Shown here piece after piece: positions 1-7,082 of a stretch of 49,500 nucleotides of DNA. Within the stretch, counting starts at the first letter, position 1, and each line of letters starts with the position of its first letter. Location: the NCBI GenBank assembly GCA_964622625.1, contig CAZUUQ010000006.1, forward strand, positions 1 through 49,500, in the 5' to 3' direction. Origin of the DNA: CAZCWM01 sp964622625. Its GTDB lineage: Bacteria > Planctomycetota > Phycisphaerae > Phycisphaerales > Phycisphaeraceae. The notes beneath the pieces were generated by a model, which worked only from the letters and a program-made list of their open reading frames with translations, had not been told where the DNA came from and ran no database searches. The translations under genes were made by a program, and so were the position numbers.

Positions 1-1
1 C

Positions 2-1597
2 GGCTTCCCGCTCGATCTGACGCAGGTCATGGCCGAGGAGCGCGGCATGACGGTGGACGTCGAGGGCTTCAACCGCCTGATGGATCAGGCGCGGCAGCAG
101 TCGCGGGCCGGCGGCGGATCAGCGGCAGGAGCGATCGACTCCCTGCTGGGCATCGTGCAGCGCGAGAACCTTCCGCCCACCGGGTTCGACGGCTACAACC
201 GCGAGGCGATGGAGCTGGACAGCCCCGTGCGTCTCTACCGCCTCGAGGCCGATGCCTATACGCCCGTCGAAGCCGCCCAACCGGGTGATGACGTAGCCGT
301 CGTCCTCGACCGCACGTGCTTCTATGCCGAGGCCGGCGGGCAGGTCGGCGACGTGGGCACGATCGCCGGCTGCGGCAACGCGGTCGTGGACGTGCGCGAC
401 ACCATCCGCGTCGGCCAGACGATCTTCCATCTGGGCCGCGTGAGCACCGGCACGATGCCCGCCAGCCCCGACAAGCCACGGGCGCTGCGTCTGGCCGTCG
501 ATGCCGACCGGCGGGCGAAAATCCGCGCCAACCACACAGCCACGCACCTGCTCAACCGCGCCCTGCGCAAACTGGTCAACCCCGAAGCCGACCAGAAAGG
601 CTCACTGGTCGATGAACAGAAGCTGCGCTTCGACTTCTCGCACAGCGCGGCCGTCACGGCCGAACAAGTCGAGGCCATCGAGCAGATGGTCACGCGGGAC
701 ATCGTGGCTGACCTGCCGGTGTACGCGGCCGAGGCCCCGCAGGAGCAGGCACGGCAGATCCACGGTCTGCGGGCCGTATTCGGTGAGAAGTATCCACCGA
801 AGGTGCGTGTCGTCTCGATCGGCACGCCCGTGGAAGACCTGCTGGCCGATCCGTCGCGCGCTGACTGGGCGGATCGTTCCATCGAGTTTTGCGGCGGTAC
901 GCACCTGGCGAGCACCGGCGATGCCGAGGGATTTGTGATCGTGTCCGAGGAGGCGGTGGCTAAAGGCGTTCGCCGCATCACCGCCCAGACCGGACGACTG
1001 GCGCACCAGACACAGGCCCAGGGCCAGAAACTGCTGGCCCGCCTCGAAGCGCTCGCGCGTGCGGAAGGCGAAGCCCTCGAACAGGGTGTGGCCGAACTGA
1101 CAGCCGCGATGGAGCAGCACACGTTGCCCAGCGCCATGGCCGCCCGCCTGCGCGCGGGCATCGCCGAACTGCAGAAGACGATCAAGAAGCAGCAGAAACA
1201 GCAGAGCCAGGCCGCAGCCGGCCAGGTTGTCGAGGCCGCCCGCAAACTGGCCGACGAAGCCGAGCAGGCCGGCCGCGATGTGGTCATCGCCGCCGTTGAT
1301 GGCTGTGACGCCGGCGGCCTGCGCACGGCGATGGACGTGATCCGCAAGCGTCTGCCGGATGCGGCGATGCTGCTCGCGGCCGTGTCGGCCGACAAGATCG
1401 CATTCCTCGCGTCCGTGCCGGAGGCGAAGGTCAAGGCGGGCCTCAAGGCCGGCGACTGGGTGCGCGAGGTGGCCAAAGCCGCGGGCGGTGGCGGCGGCGG
1501 CCGACCCGACATGGCCCAGGCCGGTGGCAAAGACCCGTCCAAACTCGAGCACGCCCTCGCCGTCGCCCGCCAGTTCGCACAATCCCAGTCGAGTTAA
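2..1597 (+). CDS. alaS: Alanyl-tRNA synthetase, C-terminal part (5' partial)
   Basis: Charges tRNA-Ala and hydrolyses mischarged Ser/Gly-tRNA-Ala in the cytoplasm. The frame is open from base 2 without a start, so the class II catalytic core lies outside the window. The first visible residues, GFPLDLT, are a conserved AlaRS stretch following that core. The editing domain carries the zinc-binding pairs H-T-A-T-H (533-547) and C-G-G-T-H (890-904). A Gln/Lys-rich coiled stretch follows, then the C-Ala/DHHA1 domain with the glycine-rich GGGGGG and GGKDPSKLEHAL region near the end. About 531 residues are visible of a protein that is usually about 870-900. No terminator follows; the next 139 bases hold an inverted repeat. 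The identification is secure; the true start cannot be seen. Confidence 0.97.
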   Translation, partial: GFPLDLTQVMAEERGMTVDVEGFNRLMDQARQQSRAGGGSAAGAIDSLLGIVQRENLPPTGFDGYNREAMELDSPVRLYRLEADAYTPVEAAQPGDDVAVVLDRTCFYAEAGGQVGDVGTIAGCGNAVVDVRDTIRVGQTIFHLGRVSTGTMPASPDKPRALRLAVDADRRAKIRANHTATHLLNRALRKLVNPEADQKGSLVDEQKLRFDFSHSAAVTAEQVEAIEQMVTRDIVADLPVYAAEAPQEQARQIHGLRAVFGEKYPPKVRVVSIGTPVEDLLADPSRADWADRSIEFCGGTHLASTGDAEGFVIVSEEAVAKGVRRITAQTGRLAHQTQAQGQKLLARLEALARAEGEALEQGVAELTAAMEQHTLPSAMAARLRAGIAELQKTIKKQQKQQSQAAAGQVVEAARKLADEAEQAGRDVVIAAVDGCDAGGLRTAMDVIRKRLPDAAMLLAAVSADKIAFLASVPEAKVKAGLKAGDWVREVAKAAGGGGGGRPDMAQAGGKDPSKLEHALAVARQFAQSQSS

Positions 1598-1708
1598 TCA
1601 CGGAGTTCACGGAGTACACAGAGAAGCGAAAATGAGACGGAGTTGAGGATCGGCCGGCGAACTCAGCATGGCTCGCGGCTACGCTTTGTGTTCTCTGTGT
1701 CTTCCGTG
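1598..1708. repeat. CACGGAG/ACACAGAGAA intergenic inverted repeat
   Basis: Directly after alaS, CACGGAG occurs twice in tandem (1599 and 1608). The stretch 1608-1625 is an imperfect inverted copy of 1691-1708 (18-base arms, 16 matches, about 65 bases between). The composition of the arms (CACGGAG, ACACAGAGAA) is unlike the GC-rich coding sequence around them. I recall similar short repeats between genes in many environmental bacterial genomes, but no second copy is present here. It could form a hairpin in an alaS-dapL transcript. Confidence 0.55.
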
Positions 1709-1736
1709 GTGTGTCCTTCTTTTTTGTGGATGAGTC

Positions 1737-2984
1737 ATGGCTCGTATCAACGATAACTTCCTCAAGCTCAAGGCCGGCTACCTGTTTCCTGAGATCGCGA
1801 GACGGACGGCCGCGTTCACGGCCGCTCATCCCGACGCGGCGGTGATCCGCATGGGCATCGGCGACGTGACCGAACCGCTGCCGGCCGCCATCCGCCAAGC
1901 CATGCACGCGGCCGTCGATGACCTGGGCCGGCATGAGACATTCCACGGCTACGGGCCGGAGCGAGGCTATCCCTGGCTGCGCGAGGCCATCGCGAAGCAC
2001 GACTTCCACAGCCGTGACTGCACGGTCGATCCCGACGAAATCTTCATCTCCGACGGCTCGAAATGCGATACGGCCAACATCCTTGACATCCTGGCCGTCG
2101 GGCACAATTGCATCGCCGTGACCGATCCGGTGTATCCGGTCTACGTGGACACGAACGTGATGGCCGGCAACACGGGCGCGGCCAGCGGCGGCGGGTATGC
2201 CGGGCTGGTCTATCTGCCGGCGACGGCGGACAATGGCTTTGTGCCCGACCTGCCGACGCGGTCGGTGGACGTGATCTACCTGTGCTCGCCCAACAACCCC
2301 ACGGGCGCGGTGATGAGCCGCGAGGCGTTGACGCGGTGGGTCGCCTACGCCCGCGAGCACGATGCGGTGATTCTGTTTGATGCCGCGTATGAGGCGTTTA
2401 TCCGTGACGGTGACCTGCCGCATTCGATCTATGAGATCGATGGGGCCCGCGAGGTGGCCATCGAGTTTCGCAGCTTCTCGAAGAATGCCGGCTTCACGGG
2501 CGTGCGCTGCGGTCTGACCGTCGTGCCCCGCGAGTTGAAGGGTCGCGCGGCCGATGGCGCGGCGGTCGAACTGCACAGTCTGTGGAATCGTCGGCAGTCG
2601 ACGAAGTTCAACGGCGCGTCGTACGTGGTGCAGCGCGGCGCGGCCGCGGCTTACACAGACGAAGGTCGGGCGCAGATCCGCGCCCTGATCGACCACTACA
2701 TGACCAACGCGGCTCTGATCCGCGCGACGCTCGGCGACCTGGGCCTGACCGCCTACGGCGGCGAGAACGCGCCGTACGTCTGGCTCAAGACGCCGACGGT
2801 GAGCAGCCAGCGGCTCACGAGCTGGGCGTTCTTCGACAAGCTGCTGGGCGAGGCCCACATCGTCGGTACGCCCGGCTCCGGCTTCGGCGCGGCCGGCGAG
2901 GGATACTTCCGTCTCAGCGCGTTCAACAGCCGCGAGAATGTCGAGCAGGCCTGCCAGCGGTTGCGCCAGCGCCTGAAACTCTGA
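1737..2984 (+). CDS. dapL: LL-diaminopimelate aminotransferase
   Basis: PLP-dependent class I/II aminotransferase that converts tetrahydrodipicolinate directly to LL-diaminopimelate, the short route to lysine and peptidoglycan meso-DAP used by planctomycetes, chlamydiae and plants. The start ARINDNFLKLKAGYLFPEI is typical of the family. Other landmarks are GIGDVTEPLP (about residues 40-49), SPNNPTG (184-190) and the Schiff-base lysine in SFSKN (K249). The length of 415 residues matches the family (about 410). The ATG is preceded by GGATGAG. The stop codon overlaps the next gene's ATG (TGATG at 2982-2986), suggesting translational coupling to the MFS exporter. I see no other lysine gene in the window. 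The neighbouring alaS is probably coincidental. Confidence 0.95.
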   Translation: MARINDNFLKLKAGYLFPEIARRTAAFTAAHPDAAVIRMGIGDVTEPLPAAIRQAMHAAVDDLGRHETFHGYGPERGYPWLREAIAKHDFHSRDCTVDPDEIFISDGSKCDTANILDILAVGHNCIAVTDPVYPVYVDTNVMAGNTGAASGGGYAGLVYLPATADNGFVPDLPTRSVDVIYLCSPNNPTGAVMSREALTRWVAYAREHDAVILFDAAYEAFIRDGDLPHSIYEIDGAREVAIEFRSFSKNAGFTGVRCGLTVVPRELKGRAADGAAVELHSLWNRRQSTKFNGASYVVQRGAAAAYTDEGRAQIRALIDHYMTNAALIRATLGDLGLTAYGGENAPYVWLKTPTVSSQRLTSWAFFDKLLGEAHIVGTPGSGFGAAGEGYFRLSAFNSRENVEQACQRLRQRLKL

Positions 2985-4354
2985 TGCCTCCATCTTCCAG
3001 CGAAGCCGACTCCCCTGCTGATGCTCCGATACCCGATCCCGCCGCGGTATCGCCGGGCTATCTGGCTGGCGGCGGGCAGATGGTCGGCACCACTGCCCCG
3101 GCGGAGCTGCCGCTCAGCGGCTGGCGGCGGGCTGTGGCCGCGATGCACTACCAGGCCTACCGCCGTCTCTGGGCCGGGGCGCTGCTGAGCAACATTGGCT
3201 CATGGATGCAGAACGTCGCCCGTGACTGGCTGGTGTTCCAGCTCGGCGGCGCGTCGGGCAAGTTCTGGCTGGGCCTCAACGCTCTGGCCGAGGGGCTGCC
3301 CCTGGTGCTGCTGCTGCCTCTGGGCGGCGTGCTGGCCGATCGCTTCAGCCGCCGCTGGATCCTCATCGTCGTCAACGCCATCAGCGCAGCGCTCTCGGTG
3401 CTGCTGGCGCTGTTGACGGTGTCGGGCCATCTGCGCGGCTGGCACATCATCGCCTTCACGGCATCGGTCGCCGCGATGGACGCCCTGCGCATTCCAGCCA
3501 ATCAATCGCTGCTGCCGGACCTGGTCGGCCGCGGTGACGTTCCCAACGCCATCGCCCTCAACGCCATGCAGTTCAATCTGTCGCGCGTCGCCGGCCCGGC
3601 CCTGGGCGGACTGACGCTTGTGGCTCTCGGACCCGCTTGGAGCTTCAGCCTCAACGCCCTGAGCTTCAGCGGCGTCATCCTTGCGCTGCTGCTGATGCGC
3701 CATCTGCCGATCCGCCCGCCGCGACGCGAATCGCTACGCCGCACGCTCGGCCAGGGCGTGTCCTACATCCGCTCGCGCACTGACCTTATCACCATGATGC
3801 TCATGGTGGTCATCGGAGGCACGCTGACGGCGCCGGTGACGAAGATGTTGCCCGCCCTGTCACGCGATTTCTACGGCCGCGATGAGGCCGGATTCGCCGT
3901 GCTGCTCAGTTGCTTCGGCATCGGCGCGGTGATGGGGGCGGCGCTGCTGGCGGTCAGCAGCCATCGCAGCCCCACGCCGTGGCGGGCTTTTCCCATCCTC
4001 ATGGGCTTGGGATTGTGTCAGATTCTCATTGCTTTCAATACCGTTTATCCACTGGGCCTGCTATTGGTCGGCATCACCGGCCTGCTGTTCATCGGGGCGA
4101 TGGTACGCCTCAATACGGCGATTGTGCATTCGACGCCGGCCGGCGTCCGCGGCCGTGTGGTCAGCTTCCAGGTGCTGGCATTTCGCATCGGTATCCCCGT
4201 CGGCGGCCTGCTTGCGGGCTGGGTCGGCCAGATGCTGGGGCTCAAGTGGGCCTTCCTGGGCTTCGGCGTCGCCATGCTGGTGATTGTGCCGGCTCTGCTG
4301 CTGGCGGCGAGGCAGCGAAAGGTACGATATGCCGACGATGGGGCGGATCGCTGA
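2984..4354 (+). CDS. MFS transporter, EntS/DUF894-like exporter
   Basis: Inner-membrane major facilitator protein of 456 residues. A hydrophilic Ser/Pro-rich N-terminal extension of about 50 residues is followed by a dozen hydrophobic segments. MFS motif A appears as GGVLADRFSRRWIL (about 114-127). The segments NIGSWMQNVARDWLVFQL and NAIALNAMQFNLSRVAGPALGG resemble the enterobactin-exporter (EntS/TMT) branch, which is predicted to export small molecules by proton antiport. The ATG at 2984 overlaps the dapL stop, and this start gives a complete first membrane helix; the same frame is open further upstream but only inside dapL. The substrate cannot be told from sequence. The overlap suggests co-expression with dapL, which need not mean a shared function. 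Confidence 0.85.
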   Translation: MPPSSSEADSPADAPIPDPAAVSPGYLAGGGQMVGTTAPAELPLSGWRRAVAAMHYQAYRRLWAGALLSNIGSWMQNVARDWLVFQLGGASGKFWLGLNALAEGLPLVLLLPLGGVLADRFSRRWILIVVNAISAALSVLLALLTVSGHLRGWHIIAFTASVAAMDALRIPANQSLLPDLVGRGDVPNAIALNAMQFNLSRVAGPALGGLTLVALGPAWSFSLNALSFSGVILALLLMRHLPIRPPRRESLRRTLGQGVSYIRSRTDLITMMLMVVIGGTLTAPVTKMLPALSRDFYGRDEAGFAVLLSCFGIGAVMGAALLAVSSHRSPTPWRAFPILMGLGLCQILIAFNTVYPLGLLLVGITGLLFIGAMVRLNTAIVHSTPAGVRGRVVSFQVLAFRIGIPVGGLLAGWVGQMLGLKWAFLGFGVAMLVIVPALLLAARQRKVRYADDGADR

Positions 4355-4407
4355 GTCGCGCCGCCGACATTCCTCTTGCGATTGAAGCTCGTCGTGAGGG
4401 ACGCATC

Positions 4408-4893
4408 ATGACGGCTGACCAACTGGCTGATCCATTGCGCGACGAGGCCCGACGTCTGCTGGCTGACTTTCGCACCGCCAGCCTCGCCACCGCCGGGGCG
4501 GACGGCCTGCCGCATGCCGCCAACGTGCAGTTTGTGGCCGATGAAAGCCTGAATCTCTACTTTGTCTCAAGTGCCGAGAGCCTGCACGCCCGTCACATCG
4601 CCGTCCGGCCGCAGGTCGCCCTGACGATTTACGATCATGGCGACACCGACCCGGCCATGATCCGCGGCCTGCAGATCCACGGCCTGTGTCGGCAGGTGCC
4701 GCAGGATCAGCGTCCGATGGTCTGGCGGTTTTATGTGCGGCGGTTCACCTTCGTCGAATCGTCGCCCGCCCTGCGCGCGGCCGTGGAAGCGCAGCCATTT
4801 TTCAAGATTACGCCCACATGGATGCGCCTGATCGACAACCGCCGGGGATTCGGGTTCAAGATCGAGCGGTCATTCGATGCAGCAGGGGCATAG
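4408..4893 (+). CDS. Pyridoxamine 5'-phosphate oxidase-fold flavoprotein
   Basis: Small protein of 161 residues with the split-barrel FMN-binding fold of the PPOX family. The N-terminal pattern (RRLLADFRTASLATAG, then GLPHAANVQFVADESLNLYFVSS) and the middle HARHIAVRPQVALTIYD are characteristic. It resembles general PPOX/YhbP-type proteins rather than true PdxH, because the PdxH C-terminal signature is absent. It may bind FMN, F420 or haem; the sequence does not decide. The ATG at 4408 has GAGGGA just upstream. The longer frame upstream runs through the MFS gene and is not coding. It ends 24 bases from the convergent coaC. The ligand is unknown. Confidence 0.8.
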   Translation: MTADQLADPLRDEARRLLADFRTASLATAGADGLPHAANVQFVADESLNLYFVSSAESLHARHIAVRPQVALTIYDHGDTDPAMIRGLQIHGLCRQVPQDQRPMVWRFYVRRFTFVESSPALRAAVEAQPFFKITPTWMRLIDNRRGFGFKIERSFDAAGA

Positions 4894-4917
4894 CCTGCAA
4901 ACGCGACCGCGGGGACG

Positions 4918-5517
4918 TTATGTGGACGACAGCAGGCGCGCGGCTGCGTCGAAAATCGCCTCCGGCTCGCTCATGCGTCCCGGTCCGCTGGTGCGGCAGG
5001 CCTGCCAACCTTCGTCGGGGCCGACGGTGTGGTAGCCCAGGACATCGACCACGGTGCGCAGATTGCGCTGTGTGATCGGGTTGGTCCACATCTCGGCGTT
5101 CATGGCTGGGGCCAGCAGCACGGGCGTGGTGCGCGGCAGCGCGGCCAGCGTCAAGCTTACCACGTCGTCGCACAGGCCAGCGGCGGCCTTGGCGACCATG
5201 TCGGCCGTACACGGCGCGACGATCACAAGCTGCGCCCAGCGGGCGGTGCCCACGTGCTCGGAACTGAGATGCTCCTGCGGCTGCCAGAGGCTGGTGATGA
5301 CGGGCCGGCCGGTGAGGGTCTGAAACGTCAGCGGCCCGACGAAGTGCGCGGCCGCCTCGGTCATCAGCACCTGCACGGTTGCCTTGTGCTGCACCAGGCG
5401 GCTGACCAGCACAGCCGTTTTGTAACACGCGATGCCGCCGGTCAGCGCGACCACGACCTTCCGGTCGGCCCAATTCACGGACGCGTCGCCGGCGCTGTTT
5501 CTTGCGCTGTCCATCAT
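4918..5517 (-). CDS. coaC: Phosphopantothenoylcysteine decarboxylase (stand-alone CoaC flavoprotein)
   Basis: HFCD-family flavoprotein that decarboxylates 4'-phosphopantothenoylcysteine to 4'-phosphopantetheine in CoA synthesis. Family landmarks: GGIACYK (residues 27-33), the active-site histidine in SSEHVGTARWAQ (H88), the PxMNxxMW motif as PAMNAEMW (137-144), and the substrate-clamp cysteine with GRMSEP (C174 to about 185). At 199 residues it lacks the CoaB synthetase domain fused to CoaC in most bacteria, so CoaB must be encoded elsewhere. Two adjacent ATGs (5517 and 5514) could start it. The gap from rpoZ is only 25 bases, giving an rpoZ-coaC operon, the common bacterial arrangement. Other HFCD decarboxylases are possible but fit the motifs less well. 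Confidence 0.88.
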   Translation of the reverse strand: MMDSARNSAGDASVNWADRKVVVALTGGIACYKTAVLVSRLVQHKATVQVLMTEAAAHFVGPLTFQTLTGRPVITSLWQPQEHLSSEHVGTARWAQLVIVAPCTADMVAKAAAGLCDDVVSLTLAALPRTTPVLLAPAMNAEMWTNPITQRNLRTVVDVLGYHTVGPDEGWQACRTSGPGRMSEPEAIFDAAARLLSST

Positions 5518-5542
5518 GTATCTGAGACGGGTGGATCGAATC

Positions 5543-5779
5543 TCAGTCGACTTCGATGGTCGGCTTCATCGTGGGCGGCAGTCCCTCGCCCAGTTCGATG
5601 GTGATTTTGCCCTGGTTGATCTCTTCGATCGCCAGCTCCAGGTCGGAGCGACCCTGGCGTTCGATCAGCGGCCGGGCACCGTCCATCAGTTCGCGCATGC
5701 GGTGCTGGATGAGGGCGGTGAGCTTGAAACGGCCACCGACGGTCTTGACAATGTGTTCGCCTTTGAGTGGTGCGTACAT
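5543..5779 (-). CDS. rpoZ: RNA polymerase omega subunit
   Basis: 78-residue protein with the omega-family core VGGRFKLTALIQHRMRELM followed by GARPLI and a conserved acidic end (LELAIEEINQGKITIELGE). Omega helps assemble and stabilise the beta' subunit of RNA polymerase. The ATG at 5779 has a clear GGAGG 8 bases upstream; a TTG two codons earlier is less likely. A sigma70-type promoter lies upstream (-10 TATAAT at 5826-5821). coaC follows 25 bases after the stop. Its position next to a CoaC gene supports the call, because rpoZ-dfp linkage is widespread. Confidence 0.88.
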   Translation of the reverse strand: MYAPLKGEHIVKTVGGRFKLTALIQHRMRELMDGARPLIERQGRSDLELAIEEINQGKITIELGEGLPPTMKPTIEVD

Positions 5780-5820
5780 CCGCAAACCTCCGCGGCAGGG
5801 GGTGCTGTGGCAAGCCCCGC

Positions 5821-5849
5821 ATTATACCCCATAGGCGTGCATGATGCCA
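5821..5849 (-). promoter_or_regulatory. Sigma70-type promoter of rpoZ-coaC
   Basis: On the minus strand: TGGCAT (5849-5844), a 17-base spacer, then a perfect TATAAT (5826-5821). The predicted start near 5814 gives a leader of about 35 bases that holds the GGAGG of rpoZ. Confidence 0.7.
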
Positions 5850-5909
5850 TGCGCGCGAAGACGATCGTAAGTGCTGACATGGGCTGACGATGTGAGCGTC
5901 TTCGGCCGG

Positions 5910-6980
5910 TCACGGCAGGGCCGCGGCGGCCAGCAGGCGGTGCAGCATGGCGGCGCTGGGCGGCGATTCGTGGGGCGTCGTCCAGTAGCTGTGCTCCCGG
6001 CCGGCGGCCATGATGCGCACGCGGTAGATGGGCTGCGGCGGGCGAAGGTCCGCAGCCGCGCCGGCCTCGGCCAGTTGCCGCTCGGCCGTGGGACTGGTGG
6101 GCTCGGTCAGCAGATGATCACGCTGCACCTGGCGCCAGAGGGCGGCCACGTCAGTGGGATCGAGTACGCGCCACGCCGGGGGAAAGCCGCCCACCACCGC
6201 GCCGTGGCCCAGGCCTACGTGCAGCCGCCGGTTCGCTTCCAGCACGTAACGGGCCGTGCGATGCATCGGATCGGCCGCATCTGGTGCTTGGGCACTCACC
6301 GGTGCGATCACCAGCACATCCAGCGCGAAATCGCCTGGCGGGCGCTGTGAGTCGTATACACCGGGTTGCGCCTCACACGCACCGAGCACGGCCAGCAGCA
6401 ACACCGCGCTGCCCGATCGATTGAGCGCCCGCGCCCAGTTCTGTCCCAGGCGCGGCTTGTGGCGGCCGAGCACCATCAACACGATCACACCAGCCAGCAC
6501 CACGCCCGTCATGATGCTGAAGCGGTGCAGCGCTTCCGCGTCCGCCGAGCCGGCTTCGGCCGCCTCTCGGATCCGGTCCAGAAGCGTGACCATCGTCACA
6601 TGCCCGGTCGGTGCCGCGATGGCCAGCAGCAGCAGTTTCACCTGCAACCAGCGCTGCCGCAGCATCAGTCGCGGCCCGTGCATCAGCAGCAGGCCGACGC
6701 CCAGCACGATTGCGGTCACTGTCGCCGGTACGACGAGCCAGAGGAATATCGCCCGCAGCAGGTCCACGCTCCATAGTGGCAGTGCAGCCTCGACGCCGGT
6801 CGCCATGCGGGCCGCGACGAATTGAGCGATGATCACCGAGGCAGCCAGCGATCCAATCAGCACGCCCACAGCCGCGACCTTCGGCAGCAGCAGCCACGGC
6901 CGCAACCCGCGTCCGGGCTTGCGCCCGTGGACGTTGGCGAATGGCGGTCCCGCGCGACCCGGTTGATCTGTCTCACTCAT
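5910..6980 (-). CDS. Membrane protein with internal lipobox-like segment, unknown function
   Basis: Not recognised as a named family. Residues 1-30 are hydrophilic. Residues 30-170 hold about four hydrophobic helices whose layout recalls CopD/DUF2269 membrane proteins, including RWLQVKLLLLAIAAPTGH. A fifth hydrophobic stretch (about 190-201) ends in a lipobox-like L-G-A-C (C202). The remaining 155 residues look extracytoplasmic. An in-frame ATG at 6476 (M169) would give a separate lipoprotein with a basic n-region and this lipobox, so the locus may make one five-helix protein or two products. The ATG at 6980 was preferred to one 12 codons upstream because it begins a more natural N-terminus (MSETDQ); neither has a clear ribosome site. 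It is transcribed towards rpoZ but separated from it by the rpoZ promoter. Confidence 0.6.
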   Translation of the reverse strand: MSETDQPGRAGPPFANVHGRKPGRGLRPWLLLPKVAAVGVLIGSLAASVIIAQFVAARMATGVEAALPLWSVDLLRAIFLWLVVPATVTAIVLGVGLLLMHGPRLMLRQRWLQVKLLLLAIAAPTGHVTMVTLLDRIREAAEAGSADAEALHRFSIMTGVVLAGVIVLMVLGRHKPRLGQNWARALNRSGSAVLLLAVLGACEAQPGVYDSQRPPGDFALDVLVIAPVSAQAPDAADPMHRTARYVLEANRRLHVGLGHGAVVGGFPPAWRVLDPTDVAALWRQVQRDHLLTEPTSPTAERQLAEAGAAADLRPPQPIYRVRIMAAGREHSYWTTPHESPPSAAMLHRLLAAAALP

Positions 6981-7082
6981 GCACACGAGTTTCGGCCGCG
7001 GCCGGCCACTCGGCAAGTTCGCCTACAAGGGTGCATGTCGGTCGTTTGCCCGGTTCCGCGGCGCTGCTAACCTCATGCGTCC

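Noticed and set aside
322..1542. Long minus-strand open frame (about 400 codons) opposite alaS
   Set aside because: Ser/Arg/Ala-rich translation without family motifs; alaS on the other strand carries clear conserved domains. Typical antisense shadow in GC-rich DNA.
1443..2993. Long minus-strand open frame across the alaS end and dapL
   Set aside because: Covers two solid genes; its translation is rich in Arg, His, Gly and Ala with no recognisable motif.
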